DNA of 64,000 nt from FW021-bin31 sp964647485 (GCA_964647485.1 CAZYHV010000022.1:1-64000), one strand, 5' to 3'. Positions 54,801-63,649 are shown, counted from the stretch's first letter. Made by a program: numbers and translations. The notes: a model not told the origin generated them from the sequence alone.

Positions 54801-55448
54801 CGCTATTGTTTTGACATTATATTTTTTTGCAAATTTTAAAAGAGTGTGATTAATTGTTTCTTGCGCTTCAAGTTTATGGCGTTGTAACTCAATGTAATAG
54901 TCATCTCCAAAAATATCCAGCCACCATTTAAAAACCTCCTCTGCCTCCTCTTCACTTTTATTCAGAATAGCTTGTGGCACCTCAGCGGCAATACAACAAG
55001 TAGTTGCTATAAGCCCCTTATGATATTTTAGAATCAATTCTTTATCTATTCTCGGAAATTTTCCATAAGTTCCTTCGATAAATCCTAATGAACACAATTT
55101 TGTCAGGTTTTTATATCCTTCCTCATTTTTGGCCAACATAACCTGATGATATCTTTTATCTTTCTTCTCTCGGGAAAACTTCTTTTCATGTCGATCCTTC
55201 ACAACATAAAATTCGCATCCGGCAATGGGTTTTACCTTCAAACGATCATCCTTTTTATCTCCGGGATTCAATTTATGTTTGTAGGCTTCTCCCACGAAAT
55301 CAAATACTCCGAACATATTTCCATGATCTGTAATCGCCAAAGCTTTCATATTATCATCAATCGCTTTTTGATATAATTTCTGAACATTGGCTGCTCCATC
55401 CAGTAGAGAATATTGAGTATGACTATGCAGATGTGAAAAATCAGGCAT
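51807..55448 (-). CDS. dnaE: DNA polymerase III subunit alpha
   Basis: The 1213-residue protein is the replicative polymerase of the DnaE type. The PHP domain (1-280) starts FSHLHSHTQYSLLDG with ALAITDHGNMFG, keeping several metal-type His residues, so a proofreading or pyrophosphatase role is possible. Catalytic acids are in PDIDTDFDDEGR and KMDFLGLKNLS. GPGRGSAAGSVVAYC marks the polymerase entry, and a C-terminal OB domain lies near LILCIEGVAQPKRFK. There is no PolC-type exonuclease domain. The gene is transcribed alone. Confidence 0.97.
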   Translation of the reverse strand: MPDFSHLHSHTQYSLLDGAANVQKLYQKAIDDNMKALAITDHGNMFGVFDFVGEAYKHKLNPGDKKDDRLKVKPIAGCEFYVVKDRHEKKFSREKKDKRYHQVMLAKNEEGYKNLTKLCSLGFIEGTYGKFPRIDKELILKYHKGLIATTCCIAAEVPQAILNKSEEEAEEVFKWWLDIFGDDYYIELQRHKLEAQETINHTLLKFAKKYNVKTIATNDSHYVEREDANAHDILLCINTGDLKSTPISTDEQGGKGYRFGFANDEFYFKRQEEMKELFSDVPESIDNTNEIVDKVELLDLKKDIMLPNFPIPDGFIDQMQYLRHLCYEGAHDRYAEITPEIEERLEFELGTIETMGFAGYFLIVMDFIEAARKTGVFVGPGRGSAAGSVVAYCIGITNIDPVKYDLLFERFLNPDRNSMPDIDTDFDDEGRQKVIDYVVEKYGKNQVAQIVTYGTMAAKMSIKDVARVMDLPLVQSNTLAKMVPDRPGIKLGRVFHAPLEGHKSLEEKEQLNPDQLALVKKLRDIYKEDSQEGEVLREAVKLEGSVRNTGIHAAGVIIAPNDLTDSIPVATSKDSDLLITQYDGKVIEDAGVIKMDFLGLKNLSILKYALEQVKENHGVEIDLDDLPLDDAATFELYQNGDTNSTFQFESKGMQKYLRALKPDKFGDLIAMNALYRPGPIAYIPNYIDRKHGREEISYDLPEMEEYLKETYGITVYQEQVMLLSQKLAGFTKGEADTLRKAMGKKKIAVLEKMKSKFLDGCKERGHDPKVCDKIWEDWKAFASYAFNKSHSTCYAFVAYQTAYLKAHYPAEYMAAVMTNNLNNIEKLTFHMEESKRIGVPVLGPDVNESGHNFAVNQKGEIRFGLAGLKGVGDSAVENIVNEREENGYYKDIYDFIQRVSLRSVNKRAIECLAMSGAFDCFEELHRAQYFFHPENDLQTGIEKLVRFGNQSQNSKAQMEGSLFGEMEMPELTLPKIPECDPWTLMIRLEKEREVAGIYLSGHPLDSYKFELKHYQFTSLRSLKEQMEDMGEKAQQGKPVKDRRFRLGVYVTEALDRISKKGNKYGKLIVQDYTGAREIMLFKKKYVNFSKFLTPGLILCIEGVAQPKRFKQEEIEFQLQRIQLLEDVKTEMTEEVEISTLVDSITGEQIDFLADNLEENPGSSGFCFHLTDQEHPEQRINLRSLTRKVEINEDLVEFLEDQKSFKVRININKN

Positions 55449-55624
55449 GACGCTAAACTTTTTTTTATTTTGACCCCAAAATAAATACTTTCATCGCAAT
55501 ATTGATGTTAATAAGGACAAAACTTCTCCACAAGTTTTGCTTCAAGCCTCTACAAAAAAGGATAATTCTTTGTTTTTCAGAAAATCATTTAATAAATTCG
55601 CATAAATTTTTGAGATTCCTACAA

Positions 55625-56332
55625 ATGAAGGTGCACGTATTCAGTCTCGTATTGTTAACAACGTTGTCAGCCTGTTCGTTCATGCGACAATCTCAACAAC
55701 AATCTCAAGACTTTTCAAAAAAAAGGGCATATACTCAAAAAGAAAAAGACAGCCTGGTTTTCCTTCATCATTCCTCTCATCCCACATATAAAGAAGATTC
55801 TTCTTTTCGCTCAAATGCCCATCAGTTCGACCAAAATCCCGAAAAGATTATAAGTAAGTCTACTGAATATCAGAAAGAATATGCCAAATATCTTGAATTA
55901 ATCCCTCAGGAAGTCATCCAAAATCCTAAGTTATGGGCTTTTATTGATGATTGGTGGGGAACCCCTTATCGTCTGGGAGGAGCTTCTAAAAGAGGAATTG
56001 ACTGTTCTGCATTTTCTCAAAAATTATATAAAGAAGTTTTTCAAATTCATTCGATTCCAAGAACTGCACGGGCTCAATACAAAGCCTCCATAAAGATTAA
56101 ACATATTCGCGATTTACAACCGGGGGATTTGGTCTTTTTCAAGATTCACAGCAGACGAATTTCCCATGTAGGCATCTATCTGCAGAACAATAAATTTGTA
56201 GACGCAACCGTATCTTCCGGTGTAACCATTAGCGATCTGACCAATCCATATTGGCAGCGTTATTTTGTAGGAGGAGGTCGACCTAAAGAGTTAGAAACGA
56301 ATACCTTATTTCTCGCTACTAAAGATCAATAA
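55625..56332 (+). CDS. NlpC/P60-family cell wall peptidase lipoprotein
   Basis: The protein has 235 residues from the ATG at 55625, which starts a clean lipoprotein signal with Cys 17 (LSAC). An upstream in-frame ATG at 55502 would add 41 residues that hide the signal and is rejected. The NlpC/P60 domain has the catalytic Cys C127 in GIDCSAF, the His H181 in ISHVGIY and a polar third residue downstream. Such enzymes cut peptide stems of peptidoglycan. It ends 6 bases from convergent phosphohexomutase. Confidence 0.92.
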   Translation: MKVHVFSLVLLTTLSACSFMRQSQQQSQDFSKKRAYTQKEKDSLVFLHHSSHPTYKEDSSFRSNAHQFDQNPEKIISKSTEYQKEYAKYLELIPQEVIQNPKLWAFIDDWWGTPYRLGGASKRGIDCSAFSQKLYKEVFQIHSIPRTARAQYKASIKIKHIRDLQPGDLVFFKIHSRRISHVGIYLQNNKFVDATVSSGVTISDLTNPYWQRYFVGGGRPKELETNTLFLATKDQ

Positions 56333-56338
56333 TCCGTC

Positions 56339-58066
56339 TTACACTCCCAAATCATTTATAATTGCAGCAATCCTTTGATCCAATGACTGTTGAATATGAT
56401 CAAAGTCCATCTCCTTATTTAATTCGGTATTGACACTAAAATAAAACTTAATCTTTGGTTCTGTTCCCGAAGGGCGAGCAGATATTTTACTACCGTCAGC
56501 CAGAAAAAATTGCAATACATTAGAAGAAGGTAAATGAAGATCTTTCTCCTCTCCACTTTTTAAATCTTTTTCTTTTCGGGATTGGTAATCAGCTATTTTA
56601 ACGACCTCCGAATCATTTAATCGTTGGGGAGGATTTTCTCTGAAATTGGTCATCATTGCAGCAATTTCCTCAGCGCCCTTCATTCCCTCTCTTTTAATAG
56701 AAATCAACTTCTCTTTATACAGTCCATATTTTTCATATAACCCAATAAGTTCTTCAAAAAGTGATTTTCCTTTTTCTTTCGCTACAGCAGCCATCTCAGC
56801 AATAAGTGCCGTAGAAGAAACAGCATCTTTATCTCTCGTTTGATCCCCGACCAAGTAACCATAAGATTCTTCACCTCCACAGATAAAGTTTAATTTCCCT
56901 TCATTCAGTCTGATTTTTTCTGCAATCCATTTAAAACCGGTCAAGACATTCATACAGGTCATTTCATGTTCCTTGGCAAATGCATCAATCATGTCTGTAG
57001 TCACAATCGTTTTGCAAATAAAGTCGTTATCCTGACTCATTCCCTTTGCTTTTCGTGTCCCTACCAAATAATTGAAAAGTAATACGGCGGTCTGATTCCC
57101 ATTTAATAAAGTCCATTCTCCATGATTATCCTTTACGCCTACCGCTACTCTGTCAGCATCAGGATCTGTACCAATCAACAAATCGGCATCCATTGCCTTC
57201 GCCTTTTCCAGTCCCAGTTTCATCGCCTCAGCTTCTTCCGGATTAGGATAAACGACAGTGGGAAAATCTCCATCCGGAGTCGCTTGTTCTTTCACAATAG
57301 TGTAATCGGTAAATCCAAAACGATCCAATACTTTTGGGACTAAAGTAATTCCCGTTCCATGAATAGGAGTATATACGATCTTTAAATCGTGTTGTTTTTC
57401 TATCACCTCTTTATTCAAAGACAAATCAGCCGTATTTTTGATATAAGCTTCATCGGTCTCGGTTCCTAAAGGAATAATTAAATGCTCATTTCCCTCCCAT
57501 CTTACATCTGCTATACTTTCTATTTTTTGAACCTCAGCGATAACATTTTTATCATGTGGAGGAATTAATTGACAACCATCATTCCAGTATGCCTTATAAC
57601 CGTTATACTCTTTAGGATTATGAGAAGCAGTACACATCACCCCTCCTTGGGCATTCAACCTGCGGATTGTAAAAGACAATTCCGGAGTAGGTCGTAATTC
57701 ATTAAATAAATAAGCTTTAATTCCATTGGCAGCCATCACACCGGCTGTAATTTCAGCAAATTGTCTACTATTATTTCTACTATCATGAGCAATAACAACC
57801 TTTTTCTCACCTTCGAACTGCATCTTCAAATAATTGGCAAACCCCTGAGTAGCCATACCAATCGTATATTTATTAATTCTGTTCGTTCCGATTCCCATCA
57901 ATCCACGTAAACCTCCGGTACCAAATTCCAATTCTTTATAAAAAGCATCCTCCAATTCATTGGGATGGTCTTTCATCTGCTTTTTTATATAAGATTTCAC
58001 CTCTTGATCAAAAGGGCCGTTCAGCCATTTATTCATGTTTTTTTCCCAGGTTGCTGCCATCTTCAT
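56339..58066 (-). CDS. phosphoglucomutase/phosphomannomutase
   Basis: The 575-residue alpha-D-phosphohexomutase interconverts hexose 1- and 6-phosphates. The phosphoserine loop is TASHNPKEYNG, the metal loop is GTDPDADRVAV, the sugar-binding loop is GGEESYGY, and the phosphate-binding loop is RPSGTEPKIKFY. The length matches PgcA-type enzymes of Bacteroidota. The start may be the ATG at 58066 or the ATG two codons later (58060). A TAGATTTG element at 58076-58083 on the minus strand lies only 10 bases upstream. Sugar preference cannot be told. Confidence 0.93.
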   Translation of the reverse strand: MKMAATWEKNMNKWLNGPFDQEVKSYIKKQMKDHPNELEDAFYKELEFGTGGLRGLMGIGTNRINKYTIGMATQGFANYLKMQFEGEKKVVIAHDSRNNSRQFAEITAGVMAANGIKAYLFNELRPTPELSFTIRRLNAQGGVMCTASHNPKEYNGYKAYWNDGCQLIPPHDKNVIAEVQKIESIADVRWEGNEHLIIPLGTETDEAYIKNTADLSLNKEVIEKQHDLKIVYTPIHGTGITLVPKVLDRFGFTDYTIVKEQATPDGDFPTVVYPNPEEAEAMKLGLEKAKAMDADLLIGTDPDADRVAVGVKDNHGEWTLLNGNQTAVLLFNYLVGTRKAKGMSQDNDFICKTIVTTDMIDAFAKEHEMTCMNVLTGFKWIAEKIRLNEGKLNFICGGEESYGYLVGDQTRDKDAVSSTALIAEMAAVAKEKGKSLFEELIGLYEKYGLYKEKLISIKREGMKGAEEIAAMMTNFRENPPQRLNDSEVVKIADYQSRKEKDLKSGEEKDLHLPSSNVLQFFLADGSKISARPSGTEPKIKFYFSVNTELNKEMDFDHIQQSLDQRIAAIINDLGV

Positions 58067-58131
58067 TTTTTTTTACAAATCTAACAAATTATAAGATAAA
58101 TGCATCCCCCTTTTTATGCTCTTATAATTTG

Positions 58132-58139
58132 TACCTTTG
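58132..58139 (+). promoter_or_regulatory. TAnnTTTG promoter element for the CMD gene
   Basis: TACCTTTG ends 18 bases before the ATG at 58158, giving a leader of roughly 10 bases and ruling out a start at 58137. Confidence 0.7.
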
Positions 58140-58157
58140 CCTGCAATATTTTGGATT

Positions 58158-58499
58158 ATGGACGAACAACAAGAATTTAACGAACATCGAACAAGAACCA
58201 ATGATCTTATTATCGGGCAAAAAAATAAAGTACTGAACAGGCTTTTCAATTTAGATCATAACATGTACGCTAAAGGAGCGATTCCGACACGTACCAAAGA
58301 AATGATGGGATTGATAGCCAGCATGGTTCTCCGATGCGATGATTGTATTAAATATCACCTTGAGCAATGCAAGGATCATGGACTGAATACACAGGAGATT
58401 TATGAAATATTCTCCATGGCAGACATTATCGGAGGAACAATTGTTATTCCACATACAAGAAGAGCTGCCGAATATTGGGAATTAATAAATAAAGAATAA
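58158..58499 (+). CDS. carboxymuconolactone decarboxylase-family protein
   Basis: The protein has 113 residues from the ATG at 58158. An ATG at 58137 overlaps the promoter element and is rejected. The CMD fold is shown by IPTRTKEMMGLIASMVLRCDDCIKYH, with the AhpD-type C-x-x-C pair (CDDC) and a nearby His. Members act as alkylhydroperoxidase-like reductases or decarboxylases. The Cys pair favours a redox role. No partner gene is adjacent. Confidence 0.9.
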   Translation: MDEQQEFNEHRTRTNDLIIGQKNKVLNRLFNLDHNMYAKGAIPTRTKEMMGLIASMVLRCDDCIKYHLEQCKDHGLNTQEIYEIFSMADIIGGTIVIPHTRRAAEYWELINKE

Positions 58500-58652
58500 A
58501 TCTTAAATAAATTTACTCCTTCTGGAATTTTCTTTACGAAGAAGGTAAAAATTGCTGAATAGGTTTGAAATGTAAATGCTTTTCTTTAAAATTGCCCTTA
58601 GAGCGGCTGTTTGTCTGTCTCCATTTATTGAATAGCTTAAAATAATATACTT

Positions 58653-59699
58653 ATGGATGCTGTAATTGCAGACCCGGAAACGAAAGAAAAAGTCCTTACT
58701 GCCAAGGACTTTGCAAGCGATCAGGAAGTAAGATGGTGCCCCGGATGTGGAGATTATTCCATATTAAAACAAATGCAAAAAGTAATGCCCCAGTTGGGAA
58801 TTCCTAAGGAAGACTTCGTTATTATCTCAGGAATCGGCTGTTCGGGACGACTTCCTTATTATATGGATACCTATGGGATGCACTCTATTCATGGTCGAGC
58901 TACAGCCATTGCATCCGGATTGAAAGCCACCCGTCCCGAACTAAGTGTTTGGGTCGTTTCCGGAGACGGAGACTCTCTTTCTATCGGTGGGAATCACTTG
59001 ATTCATGTCCTCCGTAGAAACTTTGATATTAATGTTCTTTTATTCAATAATAAGATTTACGGACTGACAAAAGGACAATATTCTCCTACCTCTGAGGAGC
59101 ATAAAATCACGAAATCCACTCCGGTGGGAAGTATCGACCATCCCTTTAATCCGGTCAAGCTGGCACAAGGAGCAGAAGGAACTTTTATTGCCAGAAGTAT
59201 GGACAGAGATCCCAAACATCTACAGGAAATGATGAAAAGATCTCATGCTCATAAGGGGGCTTCCTTCCTGGAAATCTATCAAAATTGTAACATCTTCAAT
59301 GATGGTGCTTTTGAAGCTTTTACCAATAAAAAAACAAGATCCGATAAAGCGATTTATCTGGAAGATGGGCAACCTTTAACTTTTGGGAAAGACAAAGACA
59401 AAGGGATCCATCTCGATGGGCTAAAACCTGAAGTAGTAGAGTTGGGCAATCAGTATTCCGAAAACGACCTTTGGGTACATGACGAAAAAGATCCTTATAA
59501 AGCACAGATGTTGGTAACCTTCTTTGATGATCCAAGTTTTGAAGGACATTTACCACGTCCATTTGGTGTTTTTAGCGATATTTCCCGACCGACATATGAA
59601 GATCAGCTCATGGATCAAATAACAGCAGCTCAGGAAAAAGATCCTGCGAACTTAGATGAGTTATTAGCCGGGAAACAAACCTGGACGATCTCTGCCTAA
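58653..59699 (+). CDS. 2-oxoacid:ferredoxin oxidoreductase beta subunit
   Basis: The 348-residue subunit is of the KorB/PorB type and binds thiamine diphosphate. It starts with WCPGCGDYSILKQMQK (iron-sulfur-type Cys pair) and has GIGCSGRLPYYMDT, HGRATAIASGLK, and the ThDP motif GDGDSLSIGGNHLIHVLRRN. Together with an alpha subunit it would oxidatively decarboxylate a 2-oxoacid such as 2-oxoglutarate with ferredoxin. The alpha subunit gene is not next to it, which is unusual, since korA-korB are normally adjacent. It may lie outside the window. Confidence 0.93.
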   Translation: MDAVIADPETKEKVLTAKDFASDQEVRWCPGCGDYSILKQMQKVMPQLGIPKEDFVIISGIGCSGRLPYYMDTYGMHSIHGRATAIASGLKATRPELSVWVVSGDGDSLSIGGNHLIHVLRRNFDINVLLFNNKIYGLTKGQYSPTSEEHKITKSTPVGSIDHPFNPVKLAQGAEGTFIARSMDRDPKHLQEMMKRSHAHKGASFLEIYQNCNIFNDGAFEAFTNKKTRSDKAIYLEDGQPLTFGKDKDKGIHLDGLKPEVVELGNQYSENDLWVHDEKDPYKAQMLVTFFDDPSFEGHLPRPFGVFSDISRPTYEDQLMDQITAAQEKDPANLDELLAGKQTWTISA

Positions 59700-59727
59700 C
59701 CTATTTTATAGTTGGAGCTCGATGCTT

Positions 59728-59735
59728 TACCTTTG
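59728..59735 (+). promoter_or_regulatory. TAnnTTTG promoter element for the dus gene
   Basis: TACCTTTG lies 18 bases before the GTG at 59754, supporting that start and a very short leader. Confidence 0.65.
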
Positions 59736-59753
59736 CAGTAAAACATTATTGCT

Positions 59754-60758
59754 GTGGTAAAGATTGGTTCCATTAAACTCAGAGATTTCCCATTATTATT
59801 GGCTCCTATGGAAGATGTAAGCGATCCTCCATTCCGAGAATTATGCAAAGCGCATGGAGCCGATATGATGTATACGGAGTTTATTTCCTCTGAAGGATTG
59901 ATTAGAGATGCTTTAAAAAGTAGGGAAAAACTGGATATTTTCGATTATGAACGTCCAATAGGCATCCAAATCTTTGGAGGAAATATTGAATCCATGACAG
60001 AAGCTACACGCATTGCAGAACAAGCCCATCCCGATGTCATTGACATTAATTTCGGCTGTCCGGTGAAAAAAGTAGTCTCTAAAGGCGCCGGAGCCGGAAT
60101 ATTAAAAGATGTTCCTAAAATGGTAAAGCTTACCGAAGCTATCGTCAAAGCTACCCAATTACCTGTAACGGTAAAGACTCGTTTAGGTTGGGATGACAAT
60201 TCTAAATATATCGAAGAAGTGGCAGAAAGATTACAAGACGTGGGTATACAAGCGTTATCTATTCATGGGCGTACGCGAAAACAAATGTATAAGGGAAATG
60301 CCGATTGGACCCTTATAGGAAATATTAAAAACAATCCTCGCATTCATATTCCTATTTTTGGAAATGGGGACATTAAAAACGGACAAGATGCCGTAGAAGC
60401 AAAAAACAAATATGGGATAGACGGGGTCATGATTGGCCGAGCTGCCATTGGATATCCTTGGGCGTTTAGAGAAATGAGACATTATATTGAAACCGGTGAA
60501 ATTTTACCTCCTCCTACCATAGAAGAAAGAGTCAATGCCTGCACGCAACACGTCAAACGTTCCATTGTCTGGAAAGGTGAAAAACTTGGTTTGCTTGAAA
60601 TGAGACGACATTACGGAAATTATCTTAAAGGACTACCGAACATTAAGGAATATCGAAAGAAATTGGTTACCAATAGTGATAAAGAAGTCATTTTTGAAAC
60701 ATTACAAGAGATCCGGAATCACTATCAAGGTTATGAAGAAGAAATGACCCAGGTATAA
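59754..60758 (+). CDS. dusB: tRNA-dihydrouridine synthase, DusB-like
   Basis: The 334-residue flavin enzyme reduces uridine to dihydrouridine in tRNA. It starts with GTG at 59754 (first residues MVKIGSIKLRDFP). Motifs are LLAPMEDVSDPPFR, the catalytic-loop NFGCPVKKVVSKGAGAG with the catalytic Cys, KTRLGWDD, SIHGRTRKQMYKG, and GNGDIKNGQDA. The family is DusB, typical of Bacteroidota. Confidence 0.94.
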   Translation: MVKIGSIKLRDFPLLLAPMEDVSDPPFRELCKAHGADMMYTEFISSEGLIRDALKSREKLDIFDYERPIGIQIFGGNIESMTEATRIAEQAHPDVIDINFGCPVKKVVSKGAGAGILKDVPKMVKLTEAIVKATQLPVTVKTRLGWDDNSKYIEEVAERLQDVGIQALSIHGRTRKQMYKGNADWTLIGNIKNNPRIHIPIFGNGDIKNGQDAVEAKNKYGIDGVMIGRAAIGYPWAFREMRHYIETGEILPPPTIEERVNACTQHVKRSIVWKGEKLGLLEMRRHYGNYLKGLPNIKEYRKKLVTNSDKEVIFETLQEIRNHYQGYEEEMTQV

Positions 60759-60859
60759 ATTTACATCTAGTGAATCTATTAAAAGCCCGGATAGACTTCC
60801 TTTGAAATTTTAGATCAGACCGAAACAAATAGTCGTTTATCAGAACAAAAAATTCATCT

Positions 60860-60867
60860 TAAATTTG
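60860..60867 (+). promoter_or_regulatory. TAnnTTTG promoter element for the aminopeptidase P gene
   Basis: TAAATTTG lies 66 bases before the ATG at 60933. A weak hairpin (around 60880-60912) lies in the leader. Confidence 0.5.
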
Positions 60868-60932
60868 TTGAAAATAATGTTCTCCCATTTTTCAATGAAT
60901 GGAGAGCACCTCATTTTCTAAAAAAAACCGTT

Positions 60933-62327
60933 ATGTTTTCCAGAAAAACCTACCAAGAAAGAAGAAATATATTAAAGTCAAAACTGTCTGATGGTATTTT
61001 ATTATTCCTCGGTAATATTGAGAACCCAATGAATTTTGCCGATAATCCTTATCCTTTTCGACAAGACAGCAGTTTTCTTTATTACTTTGGAATTTCAATG
61101 CCAAAATTAGCTGCTCTCATAGACCTTGATGAAGATCAGACAATCATCTTTGGAGATGAACTCTCTATAGATGAAATTGTATGGATGGGAAGTCAGGAAA
61201 CAATCCATGACAAGGCGGAGCAATCGGGAGTATCCACAACAAAACCTTTTCAGCTTTTATTTGAATATCTGAATAAGGCACAGAAGTCAGGTCAAAAAAT
61301 TCATTTCCTACCTCCTTATCAGTCGGTTAATAAAATTTTATTAAGCCAATTACTGCATACCGAAATTCCTAATTTAACGCCCTCAATTCCATTCATTAAA
61401 GCAATAGCATCTCAGCGTGCCATCAAAGAAGAGCAGGAAGTAACAGAAATGATAAAAGCCATCAATATTTCTAATGAGATGCACCGTTTGGCCATGCGCA
61501 TTGCCCAACCTGGGATGAAAGAATATGAAATAGTCAGTGCCATTCAGAAAGTAGCTGCGGATCATGAATGTCGCTTTTCCTATCCCCCAATAGTTACCGT
61601 TAATGGGGGGATTCTTCATAACCACAATCGAGGAAACAGCCTAAAAAACGGGGATCTTGTTTTGAATGATTCCGGAGTAGAGACCGCTAGTGTTTATGCC
61701 GGCGACCTCACTCGGACCTTTCCTGTAGATAAGGCCTTCACTCCCAGACAACGTGATCTGTATGATATCGTATTAAAGGCATTAGAAGAATCAGAAGGCA
61801 TAATGAAACCCGGACTGAATTTCAAAGAAGTGCATCTCAAAGCAGCAGAGATCCTAACACAAGGGTTAATAGATTTAGGTTTAATGAAAGGGAAAGCGGA
61901 AGATGCTGTTCTGCACAATGCCCATACCTTATTTTTTCAATGTGGAGTTGGGCACCTCATTGGTATTGACGTGCATGACATGGAAGATCTGGGAGAACAA
62001 TATGTTGGATATACCCAAGAAGATCCCAAAGATCAGGAAACCTTCGGCTGGAAGTCTTTACGTTTGGGGCGCCCTCTGACAGAAGGCAACGTAGTTACTG
62101 TAGAACCCGGATTTTATGCCATTCCTCAACTTATTGATATCTGGCAAAGAGATCAAAGATGTGCCGATTTTATTAACTATGATAAAGTCAACGAATATAG
62201 AGATTTCGGAGGTATTCGAATCGAAGACGACTTCCTTATTACGAAAGAAGGTTACCAACTGTTGGGAGATGGTCTCATCCGAAAGACAAAGGATATTGAA
62301 ACTTACAGAGCAACACATCTTGGCTAA
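60933..62327 (+). CDS. Xaa-Pro aminopeptidase (M24B)
   Basis: The 464-residue enzyme removes N-terminal residues before proline. The N-terminal domain includes NPMNFADNPYPFRQDSSFLYY. The creatinase-like domain has the metal ligands in NDSGVETASVYAGDLTRTFPV, the His in CGVGHLIGIDVHD, TVEPGFYAIP and GGIRIEDDFLIT. All five dinuclear-metal ligands appear present. It has no signal peptide, so it is cytosolic. Length is normal for aminopeptidase P. Confidence 0.94.
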   Translation: MFSRKTYQERRNILKSKLSDGILLFLGNIENPMNFADNPYPFRQDSSFLYYFGISMPKLAALIDLDEDQTIIFGDELSIDEIVWMGSQETIHDKAEQSGVSTTKPFQLLFEYLNKAQKSGQKIHFLPPYQSVNKILLSQLLHTEIPNLTPSIPFIKAIASQRAIKEEQEVTEMIKAINISNEMHRLAMRIAQPGMKEYEIVSAIQKVAADHECRFSYPPIVTVNGGILHNHNRGNSLKNGDLVLNDSGVETASVYAGDLTRTFPVDKAFTPRQRDLYDIVLKALEESEGIMKPGLNFKEVHLKAAEILTQGLIDLGLMKGKAEDAVLHNAHTLFFQCGVGHLIGIDVHDMEDLGEQYVGYTQEDPKDQETFGWKSLRLGRPLTEGNVVTVEPGFYAIPQLIDIWQRDQRCADFINYDKVNEYRDFGGIRIEDDFLITKEGYQLLGDGLIRKTKDIETYRATHLG

Positions 62328-62343
62328 AAAATCAACTCTTTAT

Positions 62344-62371
62344 AAGAACAGCAGCATCAGCTGTTGTTCTT
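62344..62371. terminator. possible terminator hairpin between convergent genes
   Basis: Bases AAGAACA and CAGC pair with GCTG and TGTTCTT around a 4-base loop with one mismatch. It overlaps the stop region of the minus gene; the minus strand has a T run about 12 bases further on. Confidence 0.45.
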
Positions 62372-62902
62372 GTAACGTTCAAAAGCCTCCTTTAAATTAC
62401 CTTTCAGATCTTTAAATTTACATTTCAACGTGCTGGATGGAATTGTAATAGGAGAACCACAAATCTTATAATTCGCATTTAAAAGTCTTTGCTTTCCTTT
62501 ATCCTCAACCTTTTCAATGAAAGCCTCGGGATTTTTGATGACCACTACCATATATTTATTAAATGAAATTTTGGTCTGACGGACATCAAGAATTTCATCC
62601 CAGCCAATATGAAAATTACCCACACTGGTACTATTATCCAAAATACCGGAGGCATCAATTACCAATCCGGGAGAACGATCCCTTAACTTGGGAATATGAG
62701 CTCCTAGAAAATAACCAAAAACAATCAAAGAAATAAATCCTATTCCTCGTATGATCCAAAGGGAATGAATGAACGGACTTCTTAAATACCATGGTCTTAA
62801 AACGAAAAAAAAACCAAGTATAATAAATATTACGCATCCTACAGCAGCAAGCCACAACTTCCCTTTACTTAAGGGAATAACAACTGAATCCGTTGAGTTC
62901 AT
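62357..62902 (-). CDS. STM3941-family membrane protein
   Basis: The 181-residue protein has two membrane helices (about 15-35 and 48-67) followed by a soluble beta domain with PGLVIDASGILDNSTSVGN and IGWDEILDV, as in proteins named after Salmonella STM3941. The role of this family is not known. It lies 10 bases downstream of the response regulator gene, so it is probably in that operon. Confidence 0.82.
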   Translation of the reverse strand: MNSTDSVVIPLSKGKLWLAAVGCVIFIILGFFFVLRPWYLRSPFIHSLWIIRGIGFISLIVFGYFLGAHIPKLRDRSPGLVIDASGILDNSTSVGNFHIGWDEILDVRQTKISFNKYMVVVIKNPEAFIEKVEDKGKQRLLNANYKICGSPITIPSSTLKCKFKDLKGNLKEAFERYKNNS

Positions 62903-62912
62903 AGACGACGAG

Positions 62913-63623
62913 TTATTCCTCCTTTTCCTTTTCTACCAATCTAAATCCATTTCCATGAATATTAACAATTTCCACCAATGGATCTACTTTCAGATATTTC
63001 CTAAGCTTAGCAATATAAACATCCATACTTCTACCATTAAAATAAGTGTCACTTCCCCAAATCCTTTTTAAGGCCAATTCCCTGGGTAAAAGATCATTTT
63101 TATATTCACAAAGCATACGAAGAAGTTCATTTTCTTTAGGAGAAAGCGTCTGTGCATTATCTCCTCTTTCCAAGGTTCTCAATCGAGAATTAAACTGAAA
63201 ATCTCCTAATTCATATTCGTCTTTCTCTTCATCTTTATTGTGCAATTCCTGATTCCTTTTTAGAATAGCTTTGATCTTTAGCAACAATAATTCACTATCA
63301 AAGGGCTTAGTAATGTAATCGTCTGCGCCCAGTTTATATCCCTGAATAATATCATCTTTCATACTACGTGCAGAGATAAAGAAAAGAGGAACTTCAGGAT
63401 TAATATCTCTAATTTCCTCAGCCAAGGTAAAGCCATCCATGTTGGGCATCATGATATCTAAAAGACACAGATCAAAATTATCTCTTTTAAAAGCAGCAAG
63501 GGCAAGAATACCATCCCTGCACAATTCTACTTCAAATTCGTTTAGTTCCAGATAATTCTTTAAGACCATTCCTAAATTAGAATCGTCTTCTGCTAATAAT
63601 ATTTTTGCTTGTATTTCTTCCAT
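62913..63623 (-). CDS. OmpR/PhoB-type response regulator
   Basis: The 236-residue regulator has a receiver domain (1-120) with the acidic pair E12-D13-D14, phospho-acceptor D56 in LLDIMMP, and K106 in ITKPFD, and a winged-helix DNA-binding domain (about 135-232) with LSPKENELLRMLCEYKN and RSMDVYIAKLRKYLK. No sensor kinase gene is in the window; an MFS gene lies upstream. Target genes unknown. Confidence 0.95.
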   Translation of the reverse strand: MEEIQAKILLAEDDSNLGMVLKNYLELNEFEVELCRDGILALAAFKRDNFDLCLLDIMMPNMDGFTLAEEIRDINPEVPLFFISARSMKDDIIQGYKLGADDYITKPFDSELLLLKIKAILKRNQELHNKDEEKDEYELGDFQFNSRLRTLERGDNAQTLSPKENELLRMLCEYKNDLLPRELALKRIWGSDTYFNGRSMDVYIAKLRKYLKVDPLVEIVNIHGNGFRLVEKEKEE

Positions 63624-63641
63624 TTTGTTTATATTTCCTTA

Positions 63642-63649
63642 CAAATCTA
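63642..63649 (-). promoter_or_regulatory. TAnnTTTG promoter element for the response regulator
   Basis: The minus strand reads TAGATTTG, 19 bases before the ATG at 63623. Confidence 0.65.

Noticed and set aside
55502..55624. Upstream start for the NlpC/P60 lipoprotein
   Set aside because: It would place 41 polar and mixed residues before a clear lipoprotein signal.
63642..63649. A GGGCATTT sequence upstream as a sigma-54 site for the response regulator
   Set aside because: The spacing to the next TTG does not fit GG-N10-GC; TAGATTTG is a better promoter candidate.
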